From NCBI GenBank assembly GCA_047602185.1, contig JASGHY010000001.1:4154001-4218000 (forward strand): a stretch of DNA of 64,000 nucleotides, given 5' to 3'. The notes under the pieces are model-generated. The model had not been told where the DNA came from. It was given only the letters and a program-made list of their open reading frames with translations, and ran no database searches. This DNA is from PMP191F sp047602185. Lineage in GTDB: Bacteria; Bacteroidota; Bacteroidia; Chitinophagales; Chitinophagaceae. Positions 19,401 through 27,190 of this stretch are shown one piece after another (the stretch's first letter is position 1; every line of letters starts with the position of its first letter). Made by a program: the position numbers and the translations under genes.

Positions 19401-19681
19401 CCTGAAGCAGCAAAGAGATCAGCTTCTACTATCTGTGCCACATAGCCGGTAATACTGAAAGAGAGGTGATGTTTTTTACCATCTGCAGGAATTTTGACAG
19501 AGAATTTTCCGTCTTTGTCAGTCTGAGTTCCGGTGGTCGTACCGGATACCAGCACATTCACATCAGACAAAGGGGCACTTGTACTGTCGTCCAGTACACG
19601 TCCTTTTACCTGTGTTGTTTGGGCTGATAAAGAAAGTTGAATGCATAGAAACAGCATCAACAGAAGCGAGCATTTCTTCAT
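16448..19681 (-). CDS. SusC/RagA-type TonB-dependent outer-membrane receptor
   Basis: 1077-residue TonB-dependent transporter for pectin oligosaccharides. I chose the ATG at 19681 because MKKCSLLLMLF begins a standard signal peptide ending SLSAQ; the open frame upstream to 19747 would put 22 unrelated residues ahead of it. Order: CarboxypepD_reg-like domain (~25-110), a TonB-box-like stretch DVVVIGY, the plug domain with SVTQDNSPLYIVDGI and the conserved ANGVVLITTK, then the 22-strand barrel, ending in a terminal aromatic strand (FILGGVNVSF). It is the first gene of the leftward pectin operon and divergent from the LacI regulator. Confidence 0.96.
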   Translation of the reverse strand: MKKCSLLLMLFLCIQLSLSAQTTQVKGRVLDDSTSAPLSDVNVLVSGTTTGTQTDKDGKFSVKIPADGKKHHLSFSITGYVAQIVEADLFAASGDVAVRLKKEVKDLEDVVVIGYAAVKRRDVTGSVSSVAAKDLKDVPVNSIAEALAGRLAGVQVTTTEGKPGADIMVRVRGGGSVTQDNSPLYIVDGIQVDNAMSLLTPQEIQSIDVLKDAASTAIYGARGANGVVLITTKGGKEMKTRVSYDGYAGVRSVLNKLDVLKPYDFVQYQYQRYNGSADDRTSFQNKYGRWEDLDIYKNMPFTDWQDELFGRDAWNKTHTVSLVGGSKTTTFSLNLSNTNEDGVMLESGFKRTLASFKFDHRASDRLRVGFSARYSRQRVDGVGTSNTGSQGNNRLRNAVRYKPFIAESEVNDVDVFDPDYANLTNLTNPVLLAHNELKYDYRNDINVNGYFSYELIKNLTFRSVLGITNTNAKTNQYNGSITSVARSNANMPIVNMATGENLTLTNSNTLNYKTTINRSHNIDLLVGQEINEKTNKTFNATVKWMPVDLTPEQAFAGIQKATPPTGQIQDPPTTSEAQEKLLSFFGRAMYNYNGRYLLTVTMRYDGSSKFAKGRRFASFPSAALAWRISEENFMRNVDFFSDLKLRVSFGTSGNNRIDNDMFRTVFGTNTSSYAFEEAVTPGIAPPSTLSNPYLKWETTIARNIGLDFSIFNNKVTGSLDFYRNTTRDLLLNAVIPLTSGSTSQYQNTGKTENTGIELQLGTTIINNKNFTWSANFNISGNRNKIVSLGLDATGHAMQSYYTSSGWVNALNDFKVEVGKPVGQYYGFITDGFYTVDDFNYNSANQTYTLKSDVPNSSAAALGNRAPQPGDLKLKKLSSKASMTIDDEDKTVLGNSQPKFMGGLNQQFVYKGFDLSVFVNWSVGNKTYNANRMEFTTTYQYKDNNMLAEVANRYKLFDANGNKVTDPAALSAMNTNATMWTPSLGNYFLHSYAIEDASFLRISNLTIGYSLPASLLKKTKVFSRFRFYLTVNNLYTFTKYSGYDPEANTRRSTPLTPGVDYAAYPRSRFILGGVNVSF

Positions 19682-19839
19682 ACGGCTTTTTTTAGAAGTC
19701 TTTATATATAGCGTGCAAAACAAGTTTTGGTTATATAGCAATCGCAAATTTTATCTGGAAGTGTATTCCTGACAAATAATCACCAATTCTAGTGAGATAT
19801 TTGTGAATAACCCTTATTGCCTATCGCCTTTTTTTACGC

Positions 19840-19859
19840 AATCGTTCCCGGCAACGATT
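19840..19859. promoter_or_regulatory. Candidate LacI-family operator
   Basis: AATCGTTCCCGGCAACGATT is an 18-of-20 palindrome with a central CCGG, the architecture expected of LacI-family operators. It lies in the 259-nt susC-lacI intergenic region, 81 nt upstream of the regulator start and 159 nt upstream of susC. This position allows control of both directions. Confidence 0.62.
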
Positions 19860-19879
19860 TCTAATACACGCCAAATTGC

Positions 19880-19915
19880 TTTGAAAAACAATCTTTTAAA
19901 AAAAACTTACTTTTG
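19880..19915 (+). promoter_or_regulatory. Candidate Bacteroidota promoter for the LacI gene
   Basis: TACTTTTG at 19908-19915 matches the Bacteroidota -7 consensus TAnnTTTG. A TTTG at 19880-19883 could be the -33 box, though the 24-nt gap is slightly long. Transcription would start about 15-20 nt before the GTG. The operator lies just upstream of this promoter, so binding there could activate or repress. Confidence 0.45.
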
Positions 19916-19940
19916 GTAATAACAGAAAGGTATTTAAACT

Positions 19941-20975
19941 GTGAAATTTGAAACCGTTACCATAAAGGATATTGCAAAAGCGCTTGGTCTTTCCACCTCT
20001 ACGGTGTCCCGGGCGCTGCGCGGTAGTTACGAGATCAGCCCTGAAACAAAGAAGCTGGTGCTGGAGTATGCTGAGAAAATAAACTACCGTCCCAATCCTA
20101 TTGCATTGAGCCTGAAAGAAAAGAGAAGCCTTTCAGTAGGCGTTATTGTGTGCGAGATCGCCAATAACTTTTTTTCGCAGGCTATTAATGGCATAGAATC
20201 AATTGCGTACAACCGTGGTTACCATGTTATTATATCCCAGAGCCACGATTCGATGGAACGCGAAATGGTGACGCTGCAGCACCTTGCCTCCCGTTCGGTT
20301 GATGGGTTGCTGGTATCGCTGGCCAGCGAAACAACCGACCTCTCGCATTTTAAACAATTGCACGAAAAAGGGCTACCCATCGTTTTTTTTGACAGGATCA
20401 CCGATGAAATCGTGACGCATAAGGTTACTGCCAATAACTATAAGGGTGCTTTTGATGCTACAGCGCATCTGATCGGGCAGGGTTTTAAAAGAATTGCTCA
20501 CATTACTAATTCTCCTTATCTATCTATTACACGGGAAAGATTGAAAGGCTATAAGGAGGCTTTGCTCCAACACAACCTGCCTTTTGATGAAACCCTGGTT
20601 CAGTATTGTAATCATGGCGGAATGATCTTTTCGGAAGTGGAAGAGGCCACCTCGAAACTGCTGAAATCGAAACAAAAGCCCGATGCGATCCTGACCGCCA
20701 GTGACCGTGTTACCACCAGTTGCCTCTCCGTGCTGCGCGAAGCAGGCCTGAAGGTGCCCGGTGATATTGCCATCATTGGTTTTACCAATACCAACCTTGC
20801 CGACCTGTTTTTCCCTTCTTTATCAGCTATCCGTCAACCGGCTTTTGAAATGGGGCAGGTTGCTACCGAATTGCTGATCCAGATGATCGAAAGCAAAAGA
20901 CCTGTTACTGATTTTGAAACCCGTATGCTGGAAACAGAATTGTTTGTGAGAGATTCGACAAAGCGGGAACTGTGA
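19941..20975 (+). CDS. LacI/GalR-family transcriptional regulator
   Basis: 344-residue regulator starting at a GTG, preceded by AGAAAGG as a weak Shine-Dalgarno. Residues ~7-55 are the LacI helix-turn-helix and hinge (TIKDIAKALGLSTSTVSRAL). The rest is a periplasmic-binding-protein-like ligand domain with SVGVIVCEIANNFFS and an AIIGFTNTNLADLFFP-type motif. It is divergent from susC of the pectin PUL and probably senses a pectin-derived sugar in the cytoplasm. This is an unusual choice for a PUL, since hybrid two-component systems or ECF sigma/anti-sigma pairs are more common. Confidence 0.93.
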   Translation: MKFETVTIKDIAKALGLSTSTVSRALRGSYEISPETKKLVLEYAEKINYRPNPIALSLKEKRSLSVGVIVCEIANNFFSQAINGIESIAYNRGYHVIISQSHDSMEREMVTLQHLASRSVDGLLVSLASETTDLSHFKQLHEKGLPIVFFDRITDEIVTHKVTANNYKGAFDATAHLIGQGFKRIAHITNSPYLSITRERLKGYKEALLQHNLPFDETLVQYCNHGGMIFSEVEEATSKLLKSKQKPDAILTASDRVTTSCLSVLREAGLKVPGDIAIIGFTNTNLADLFFPSLSAIRQPAFEMGQVATELLIQMIESKRPVTDFETRMLETELFVRDSTKREL

Positions 20976-21155
20976 GTGTAAACGTCAAATGTGAAAAGTC
21001 AAACGTGAAAGCTGCGATGGTTAAATTGTCAGATGGCTCTATGGCTATCAGTTCTAACAATCAGGCAATACAGCCATCAAACCATTCTTTTACCTTCAAC
21101 TTCATGTATTTTCATTTTGCACATCTGCACATTTACAAATTTGCACATTTCTTCC
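20972..21155. repeat. Intergenic word-repeat strings and relic segment
   Basis: Between lacI and rpiA, three blocks follow each other. The first is GTCAAA/GTGAAA words (20972-21012). The second is a segment (21021-21088) clearly similar to 51001-51068. The third is an array of CACATTT/GCACAT words (about 21115-21155). None looks coding. The in-frame codons before the rpiA ATG at 21202 come from this sequence. Confidence 0.55.
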
Positions 21156-21201
21156 GGACCTGCATTTGCGACCAATTCCAGATTCCTTATCAACCACCTT
21201 T

Positions 21202-21888
21202 ATGAGTTTATCTTCAGAGGAAATAAAAAAACTTACCGGTGAAAAAGCTGCCACTTTTATTAAGGACGGCATGACGATCGGTGTTGGTACCGGCTCTACA
21301 GCCTACTGGTTTATCCTGGCCCTTGCTCAGCGCATTAAGCAGGGACTTCACTGTATTGCAGTACCAACCTCTGAACGCAGCAGGCAACTGGCCGCAGATC
21401 ACAATATTCCGCTGACTACGCTGAATGAAGTGGAGAGCATTGATATTACTGTGGATGGCGCTGATGAAATAGACCCGCAACTGCAACTGATAAAAGGTGG
21501 AGGGGGCGCACTGCTCCAGGAGAAAATGGTAGCCGCCGCATCTAAAGAAGAGATCATCATTGTGGATTATGCCAAGCTGGTTCCCCAACTGGGTGCATTT
21601 CCTTTACCTGTGGAAGTAATCCCCTATGGATACAAACAGGTTCAAAAGCAACTCAGCTTATTTTATAAGATAGACGTGCAACCGCGTATGAAAGATGGGC
21701 AGTTGTTTATTACTGATCACCAGCATTATATCCTCGATTGCCATTTTGGAGCTATTACTGATGTGCAGGCTACCGATCAGCATATTAAAAATATTCCCGG
21801 CGTAGTGGAAACCGGTTTGTTCATCAATATGGCTACCCGTGTACTGGCAGGCTACCCGGATGGCAGCATTAAGGAGTTGGTGAAATAA
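21202..21888 (+). CDS. rpiA: Ribose-5-phosphate isomerase A
   Basis: Interconverts ribose-5-phosphate and ribulose-5-phosphate in the non-oxidative pentose phosphate pathway; cytoplasmic. I start it at the ATG 21202 (MSLSSEEIKK), giving 228 residues, the usual RpiA length; the upstream in-frame TTG at 21166 only adds intergenic sequence. Signatures are GVGTGSTAYW (substrate phosphate loop), TVDGADEID (catalytic Asp region), KGGGGALLQEK (catalytic Glu/Lys) and a C-terminal NMATRVLAG. It is a stand-alone gene. Confidence 0.95.
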   Translation: MSLSSEEIKKLTGEKAATFIKDGMTIGVGTGSTAYWFILALAQRIKQGLHCIAVPTSERSRQLAADHNIPLTTLNEVESIDITVDGADEIDPQLQLIKGGGGALLQEKMVAAASKEEIIIVDYAKLVPQLGAFPLPVEVIPYGYKQVQKQLSLFYKIDVQPRMKDGQLFITDHQHYILDCHFGAITDVQATDQHIKNIPGVVETGLFINMATRVLAGYPDGSIKELVK

Positions 21889-21960
21889 CGCTCGCAAAGA
21901 CGCTGAGACGCGAAGGTGGTTTAAGGTATAAGGTTTAAAGTTAAAAACCTATCCTTCGAA

Positions 21961-21991
21961 AAAAGCGCAAAAGCATTGTACCACCGCTTTT
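21961..21991. terminator. Possible bidirectional terminator between rpiA and a convergent small gene
   Basis: AAAAGCG (21961-21967) pairs with CGCTTTT (21985-21991) around a 17-nt loop, with A-rich and T-rich sides. It overlaps the stop codon of the convergent 59-residue gene. Seven base pairs and a long loop make this weak. Confidence 0.35.
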
Positions 21992-22169
21992 ACTTTTTAC
22001 CCCCGCCCAGCTTTGCAATTCCCACTATCAGCAGAATAACCACTACCAGGATCAGGATAGCGCCTGACCAGAAACCTGCTTTGAATATTCCTCCTACTAT
22101 TTCGCAACTGCTGAATAATGTAAGTGAAGCAAACAGGAGTGCTAACAATTGGTAATTTACTTTTTTCAT
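21990..22169 (-). CDS. Small lipoprotein with one transmembrane helix
   Basis: 59-residue protein. Its N-terminus MKKVNYQLLALLFASLTLFSSC is a lipoprotein signal with Cys22 after FSS; then EIVGGIFKAG; then one hydrophobic helix (WSGAILILVVVILLIVGIA, ~33-51) and a GGGKK tail. It resembles a widespread small Bacteroidota family with the same plan (SSCE-x-V-GGIFKAG-x-W), which databases sometimes label misleadingly. Function is unknown. It lies convergent to rpiA and downstream of the beta-barrel gene, from which a strong terminator separates it. Confidence 0.72.
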   Translation of the reverse strand: MKKVNYQLLALLFASLTLFSSCEIVGGIFKAGFWSGAILILVVVILLIVGIAKLGGGKK

Positions 22170-22188
22170 ATAAGAGATTTTTGGGGTG

Positions 22189-22223
22189 AAAAAAAGCTAC
22201 CACCCGTTTTGCCGGGGGTAGCT
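22189..22223 (-). terminator. Rho-independent terminator of the beta-barrel gene
   Basis: On the minus strand AGCTACC...GGTAGCT forms a G+C-rich stem (22195-22223) followed directly by a run of seven T (22189-22195). It ends the transcript of the 22256-22909 gene before the small lipoprotein gene. Confidence 0.7.
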
Positions 22224-22255
22224 GCTCTGATGTATGATGAACCGTCCGACTAAAA

Positions 22256-22909
22256 TCAAAATCCGAGTCCAAGGAAAACAGAGATCACACTGTTCTTGGA
22301 GTTGTTGGTCGCCTGTCCTGCAATGCTGCCGGATTTGCCTACCTCACGCAATCCATAGTTGTAACGTGCACCGATGGTAAAATTCTGGATGTCTACGCCA
22401 AGCCCACCTACCAAACCATAATCAAAACGATTGAAGTTCTCTGTTTTGAGACTGGCTACGTCTGAAATCTCGTCTTTATCCTTATCCAGGTTCTTGATGT
22501 TGGCAGAAGTAAGATAAGATGCATAACCACCAAGCTGAAGGTTGAAATTAGGTGTCAGGTTAAGCACTGCCAATACAGGCACCTCGATATAGTTCAGGTT
22601 AAAACGATATTCACCTGTTCCGAATGCATTATCATAGGCAAGCTTGGAACCTTTGCTTGTGTACAATAATTCCGGCTGAATAGAGAACCCCTTTGCAACC
22701 GGCAATTTTGCATACAACCCAAAGTTGTACCCTACTTTCATGTTCTCATCTTTCACATCATCTACATATAGATTGGATAGGTTAACACCTGCTTTGATAC
22801 CTATTTTTGGTGTAAGTGTTCTTTCACCTGAAGTGGCCTGCTCCTGCGCTACTGAACGAATTGTAAATGCTCCCGCACACAATACCGCTACTAACAAAAT
22901 ACGTTTCAT
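22256..22909 (-). CDS. Outer-membrane beta-barrel protein (PorT-like)
   Basis: 217-residue protein with a signal peptide ending SVAQE (~18-22). The mature part has alternating beta-strands typical of the eight-stranded outer_membrane_beta-barrel_2 group: KIGIKAGVNLSNL, YNFGLYAKLPV, FSIQPELLYTSKGSKL, NYIEVPVLAVLNL and a terminal VISVFLGLGF. No enzymatic motif. It is a stand-alone gene with its own terminator; physiological role unknown. Confidence 0.85.
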   Translation of the reverse strand: MKRILLVAVLCAGAFTIRSVAQEQATSGERTLTPKIGIKAGVNLSNLYVDDVKDENMKVGYNFGLYAKLPVAKGFSIQPELLYTSKGSKLAYDNAFGTGEYRFNLNYIEVPVLAVLNLTPNFNLQLGGYASYLTSANIKNLDKDKDEISDVASLKTENFNRFDYGLVGGLGVDIQNFTIGARYNYGLREVGKSGSIAGQATNNSKNSVISVFLGLGF

Positions 22910-23258
22910 AACTACTAGATTTTACTGAATGATTATGGTTTCATTAACCCTATGATTTAAAAAACTATACCACCCGTTCAGTAATCTGTTATACAATGCT
23001 TTGTATGAGGAATTGCTTCTACAGAGCTTGCTAATAATGAGGAAAAACTTTTTTATTAACTGACTACCAGGATAAAAGCAGGCTGCAATTGTGAGGCTTA
23101 ACCTGTCAGGTCTAAGCTGCAATGGAAAGATTCCTTATAAAAAGTAATTAACCTTCTCAGGCCAGACCTGACAGGTTCACTTCCCTATAAACGGAGCCGG
23201 ATTTATTAATTATTATTTACTTCCTGAACCTGGATCAAATAGCTTTAACAACGATCAA
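22910..23258. other. 349-nt gene-free interval holding repeat copy 2
   Basis: No open frame here looks genuine. The right half is copy 2 of the dispersed element (23056-23196). A degenerate version of the stress-gene upstream motif, GAGGAATTGCTTCTACA, is at 23007-23023 but does not point at a nearby gene start. Confidence 0.6.
23056..23196. repeat. Dispersed inverted-end element, copy 2 (core inverted)
   Basis: The core is 23100-23177 (78 nt) with exact AACCTGTCAGGTC/GACCTGACAGGTT ends, inside a 141-nt unit. The left 44 nt match copy 3 at 34 positions and the right 19 nt at 16 positions, without gaps. The 52 nt between the arms match copy 3 only as the reverse complement (38 of 52). The core is therefore flipped relative to its flanks. 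Confidence 0.82.
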
Positions 23259-24779
23259 TTACGATTGCACATCAATCACTAATCGCCTCATTGCTTCTTC
23301 GCGTACCCACACCGACACACTTCCTCCATTACAGTAAAATTCTCCCCAACCATCTTTCCCGATCGTTATCTTTTCCTGTCTTTTTCCCAACGCATCTACA
23401 AACATTTTTCCTGCATGACGTTTTCCTATCTCCATCTTCTTATATCCTTCATCACCATTACTCATCAGTACTACACAACCTGAATACATGAACTCCCGTA
23501 CTCCTTCTCTTATCCAGCCAATACAATTGTTATGATCAAAATAATCACGTTGCGGCCCGTATGCCATGAGCTTACGCAGCTTCAGCATCATTTCTATTCC
23601 ATCCACAGAAGTAATGGTAATATCATAATCGTTACCGTCATGTCCTTTATCCTTATAATTAGCTCCATATACATCAGGATAAAAAACACAGGGAATGCCT
23701 TGCTCCCGTAGCAGGATCAATGCATAGGCAAGTACTTTAAACCAATTCTCAATTGGTGTATCCAATGCCTGTAATGGCTGCAGATCATGACTGTGTACTA
23801 ATGGTATGGACACCCAGGGATCTGTTTGCAATAAGGTGTGATTAAAGATATTCCTGAGGTCAAAATCACGTCCTGACCTCGATGCCATATGAAAGTTATT
23901 GACCAATGGTGCATCAAAAAGCTGCACGTTGCCGCCTGTAGCCTCTGTGTATTGCTTTACGGCAACCACGTTATGAATATTCCAGTACTCGCCTATAAAA
24001 AGCAATGGTTTCTGAGTAACACCCTTCATATGTTCTACCCACTCCTTTATAAACCCCGGTGTAATATGCTTTAACGCATCCATCCGGTAGCCATCCACAT
24101 CTGTTATTTGCTGAAACCACTCGCCCCAATGTTTTATCTCATCACGTACGGCCGGGTTCCTGAACTCAACATCAGCATGCATCAGGTAATCATAATTTCC
24201 TTTTTCATCTTCCAGCATCTCTTCCCAATCGTCGCCGTATTCATTGATGATAGAGAACACGCCCTGTTCTTTTTTGTCCTCTGCCCAGTCAATGCCACTG
24301 AAGGAATGAAAATCCCAGATATAATCAGAGTACTTTTTATTCCGCCCGGGAAAAGTAAATTTCGTCCACCCTTCTATTTCGAAAGGTTCGCTGATCTTGT
24401 GATTCCTGTTGTTCTCATCTACTTTCACCACGTTAAATTTTTCCAGCTCATCAGCCCCTGCCTTGTGATTCAATACAGTATCTGCCAGGATACCGATCTT
24501 ATACCGATGCGCCTTCCTGATGGCAGCCAGGTATTCATTCTTTGTACCATATTTTGTACGGGTAGTATTCTTTTGTTCAAACTCTCCCAGGTCATAGAGA
24601 TCATAGGGGTCATATCCACGGGAATAGATGCCATCTGCACCTTTTGATGCCGGTGGCAACCAGAAATGTGTAATGCCTAAAGATGAAAGTTTGCGCGATT
24701 CTGCTGCTACTCTTTTCCACAAGGGGTCTTCAGATGGATAGTACCAGTGAAAAAACTGGAAGATGGTAAGATTTGACAT
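23259..24779 (-). CDS. Alpha-amylase, GH13 family, cytoplasmic
   Basis: 506-residue (beta/alpha)8 alpha-amylase hydrolysing alpha-1,4-glucans. No signal peptide, so it probably acts on internal glycogen or imported maltodextrin. GH13 blocks are DTVLNH (100-105), GYRMDALKH with the nucleophile Asp234, FIGEYW with acid/base Glu264, and VHSHD with transition-state-stabilising Asp332; the last replaces the usual FVDNHD. Length and the LPPASKGADGIYSRGYDPYDLYDLGEF start fit the GH13_5 type. It is monocistronic and unrelated to the two PULs. Confidence 0.93.
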   Translation of the reverse strand: MSNLTIFQFFHWYYPSEDPLWKRVAAESRKLSSLGITHFWLPPASKGADGIYSRGYDPYDLYDLGEFEQKNTTRTKYGTKNEYLAAIRKAHRYKIGILADTVLNHKAGADELEKFNVVKVDENNRNHKISEPFEIEGWTKFTFPGRNKKYSDYIWDFHSFSGIDWAEDKKEQGVFSIINEYGDDWEEMLEDEKGNYDYLMHADVEFRNPAVRDEIKHWGEWFQQITDVDGYRMDALKHITPGFIKEWVEHMKGVTQKPLLFIGEYWNIHNVVAVKQYTEATGGNVQLFDAPLVNNFHMASRSGRDFDLRNIFNHTLLQTDPWVSIPLVHSHDLQPLQALDTPIENWFKVLAYALILLREQGIPCVFYPDVYGANYKDKGHDGNDYDITITSVDGIEMMLKLRKLMAYGPQRDYFDHNNCIGWIREGVREFMYSGCVVLMSNGDEGYKKMEIGKRHAGKMFVDALGKRQEKITIGKDGWGEFYCNGGSVSVWVREEAMRRLVIDVQS

Positions 24780-24906
24780 ACGGTTGTTGGGGCTTTATAC
24801 AGGTTGTAACCTCCCGTTTATATTAAGGAAAAAAGTATGCCACGGAGCACCCGGGCGGGGCGTTCCCACCCGCCGGAATATCACTCCTTAATTCAACAAC
24901 ATTGAT

Positions 24907-25704
24907 CTATGTATTATAATTTCTATAGCGGGCCATATGTATAAAGATCAGCAGCATCAACAGCACTGCAGCAGCAGTAGCAGCTACTGCAACCGCATTA
25001 AAGGCATATACTGTTTCATATTGCTTTATTACGATACCAGCCAGCGCCCATACCACTACCCATGCATACGGTACATTATGGCGCTTCACCAGGATCCATA
25101 TAGTAACAATAGCTGTTAACAGGATCATGGCAATAGCCCATGCAGACGCACTGACACCCCATTTACTCCAGCCTACACTTACCATCAGGGCCGTAATATT
25201 AGCAAGCGTTGCTACAGAGATCCAGCCCAGGTAAATACCAAAAGGTACATGCACAAACCACTTCTCTTTTCCTCTCATATATTGCCGCCCTGCATGCAAC
25301 CTGTAATTAATAACAGCCAGTACCACCAGTAATGCAATCATGATCACTACTGATAAAGTCAGTAATTCATAATGCCAGGCAAACAGCCATGCTATGTTGA
25401 GTATACAGGAAAGAATAAAGAGAACGCCGATCTTATCAACCATCAATTCCTTTTTGCTGATCCCGGACTTTACATCATCCATCAATGAACCTGCCTGGTA
25501 AATACAAAACAGTAACAGGAACATATAAATGACGGCCCAGATAAAAAAGGTAACCGGCGCGGGCGCAAACAGGTTAGGATATTGCATTGATAACTGGCCG
25601 GTGGTTTTTCCATTCAACGGCAATGAATTGGCAAGACCATTCACAATGATCATTGCTATGTAAAAAAGAATATTCAATATCTGTAACCACCCGATCCTGA
25701 GCAT
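24907..25704 (-). CDS. TspO/MBR-like (tryptophan-rich sensory) membrane protein
   Basis: 265-residue integral membrane protein with about eight predicted helices and Trp/Asn-rich loops, including LANSLPLNG, YPNLFAPAPVTFFIWAVIY, LNIAWLFAWHY and GIYLGWISVATLAN. These match the extended TspO/MBR-related family found in Bacteroidota (compare the FxxxWxxiY and GxYLGWI motifs). It lacks a signal peptide and partner genes. Ligand is unknown; the tetrapyrrole or lipid binding known for TspO is only suggestive here. Confidence 0.66.
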   Translation of the reverse strand: MLRIGWLQILNILFYIAMIIVNGLANSLPLNGKTTGQLSMQYPNLFAPAPVTFFIWAVIYMFLLLFCIYQAGSLMDDVKSGISKKELMVDKIGVLFILSCILNIAWLFAWHYELLTLSVVIMIALLVVLAVINYRLHAGRQYMRGKEKWFVHVPFGIYLGWISVATLANITALMVSVGWSKWGVSASAWAIAMILLTAIVTIWILVKRHNVPYAWVVVWALAGIVIKQYETVYAFNAVAVAATAAAVLLMLLIFIHMARYRNYNT

Positions 25705-25742
25705 AACCTTCTTTTAAACCACTGGCTTAAAATCCGGTGCCA

Positions 25743-26666
25743 TCAGGAGATCCTTGATTCTGCTATTTCTTTTGCTTCTTTTTTAACGATAAATACTGCT
25801 GTTTCAGAAGGCTTTATACCCGCCCCTGCACGTATAGCGTAAATCTTGGTAAACTCTGCCCCAAAGTACAGGATGATAGAAGAATAATATACCCAGATGA
25901 AGATAATGATCACTGAGGCTGCCGTACCGTATGTAACCCCTACCCGTGAATTACCGATGTAGTAGCCTATCAGGAATTTACCCAACATAAAAAAGACAGC
26001 AGTGAAGGCAGCCCCTGCGGCGGCATCCTTCCACCTGATCACTACATCCGGCAATACCCTGAAGATCACCGAGAACAAACCTGATATCACCACAAACACC
26101 AGTAACAGGTTTAATGCATAAAAGAAGTACACGGTAGTTGTATTATGAAATAGTGCAACAAGCCTGTCGCTTAAGATATCCATTAAAGTATTGACCATCA
26201 GCGACACCAGCAGAATAAACCCCAACCCAAGTACCAGGGAGAAAGAGAGCAGCCTGTTCATCAGGAACTTTATCCATCCTTTCTGGGGTTTTGACTTAAC
26301 AGACCAGATAAAATTGAGCGAATCCTGCATTTCAGTGAATACACCACTGGCCCCGATAAAAAGCATAACCACGCCAACGATGGTTCCTGCAAAGCTATTG
26401 TGCTGCTGATTGGTGTTCTTTATAATGTTCTGGATCTGCACTGCTGCGTCATTGCCCAGTAAACCCCGCAACTGCCAGTAAAGTTTACCCTCCACGGCAT
26501 CCTGTCCCAGGAAGATGCCGGCAAGAGATATAATGATGAGCATCAACGGACCAATTGCGAATACCGTATAATAGGATAATGAGGCACTGAGCTTTAGCCC
26601 TCTATCATCCAGGAAAGCGACAACAGCTTCTTTTAAAATGCTGAAAAAGGATTTTACTTTTTTCAT
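25743..26666 (-). CDS. YihY/BrkB family inner-membrane protein
   Basis: 307-residue protein with six hydrophobic segments. It carries the family's signature blocks: LSASLSYYTVFAIGPLMLIIIS near the N-terminus, SLNFIWSVKSKPQKGW in the middle, and TYGTAASVIIIFIWVYYSSIILYFGAEFTK near the C-terminus. It is a conserved envelope protein, once misnamed ribonuclease BN; activity unknown, possibly transport. It lies 38 nt upstream of the TspO-like gene on the same strand. Confidence 0.9.
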   Translation of the reverse strand: MKKVKSFFSILKEAVVAFLDDRGLKLSASLSYYTVFAIGPLMLIIISLAGIFLGQDAVEGKLYWQLRGLLGNDAAVQIQNIIKNTNQQHNSFAGTIVGVVMLFIGASGVFTEMQDSLNFIWSVKSKPQKGWIKFLMNRLLSFSLVLGLGFILLVSLMVNTLMDILSDRLVALFHNTTTVYFFYALNLLLVFVVISGLFSVIFRVLPDVVIRWKDAAAGAAFTAVFFMLGKFLIGYYIGNSRVGVTYGTAASVIIIFIWVYYSSIILYFGAEFTKIYAIRAGAGIKPSETAVFIVKKEAKEIAESRIS

Positions 26667-26779
26667 AATACTGTTCTTTTCGTCATTTGCTCAGCAGGTC
26701 CGGAGCCCTACATTTCTACTTTACATACATGTAATTGATATGCCATAACCACTTTAAGGGTAATTACCTTTCGAAATGC

Positions 26780-26796
26780 GGGGCAAAATTTCCACA
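26780..26796 (+). promoter_or_regulatory. Shared upstream motif, site 2
   Basis: GGGGCAAAATTTCCACA matches the consensus GRGGAAAAATTTCTACA at 15 of 17 positions. It ends 104 nt before the ATG of the DUF5670-like gene and points towards it. Confidence 0.5.
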
Positions 26797-26900
26797 CTAT
26801 GATAAAAGAGCGCAGTAAAAGAATGTTAACGGGGCTGGCCCGGAGTTTTTCAGGAATTGAACAGAAGTAACATTGATTAGCTGATAAAAACAGAAAATTT

Positions 26901-27056
26901 ATGAGAAGCATATTATATCTCGTAGCCGTTGTGCTGATTATTGGCTGGCTGTTGGGCGTATTTGTTTACAGCGCCAAAGGGTTGATCCACGTATTATTGG
27001 TATTGGCAATAATCTCTCTTTTACTGGGCGTTATAAGAAGAGGAGCTGATCTATAA
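26901..27056 (+). CDS. Small two-helix membrane protein (Lmo0937/DUF5670 type)
   Basis: 51 residues, read from the ATG at 26901. Two hydrophobic helices (LYLVAVVLIIGWLLGVFVY and LIHVLLVLAIISLLLGVI) surround a short SAKG loop, and it ends with a basic RR tail. This matches the plan of the Lmo0937/DUF5670 family of stress-associated small membrane proteins. A strong terminator follows 65 nt later and the shared 17-nt motif lies upstream, so it is probably a single-gene transcript. Confidence 0.8.
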   Translation: MRSILYLVAVVLIIGWLLGVFVYSAKGLIHVLLVLAIISLLLGVIRRGADL

Positions 27057-27120
27057 AAAATATCGGTAGCGGCAGTCGGTCGCAAATCAGGGCTTACAAA
27101 CTGGGATTAACAAAATGAAT

Positions 27121-27160
27121 CAGGAACCTGGTGCCATTGGCGCCAGGTTTCCTGTTTTAT
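27121..27160 (+). terminator. Rho-independent terminator after the DUF5670-like gene
   Basis: CAGGAACCTGGTGCC (27121-27135) pairs with GGCGCCAGGTTTCCTG (27139-27154) with one bulged T and a 3-nt loop. TTTTAT follows. Confidence 0.75.
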
Positions 27161-27190
27161 AACAGTATGTAATTAATTATAAATCCTGTG

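Noticed and set aside
26708..26911. 67-codon minus-strand frame
   Set aside because: It overlaps the shared motif and the start of the DUF5670-like gene, with no Shine-Dalgarno or conserved pattern.
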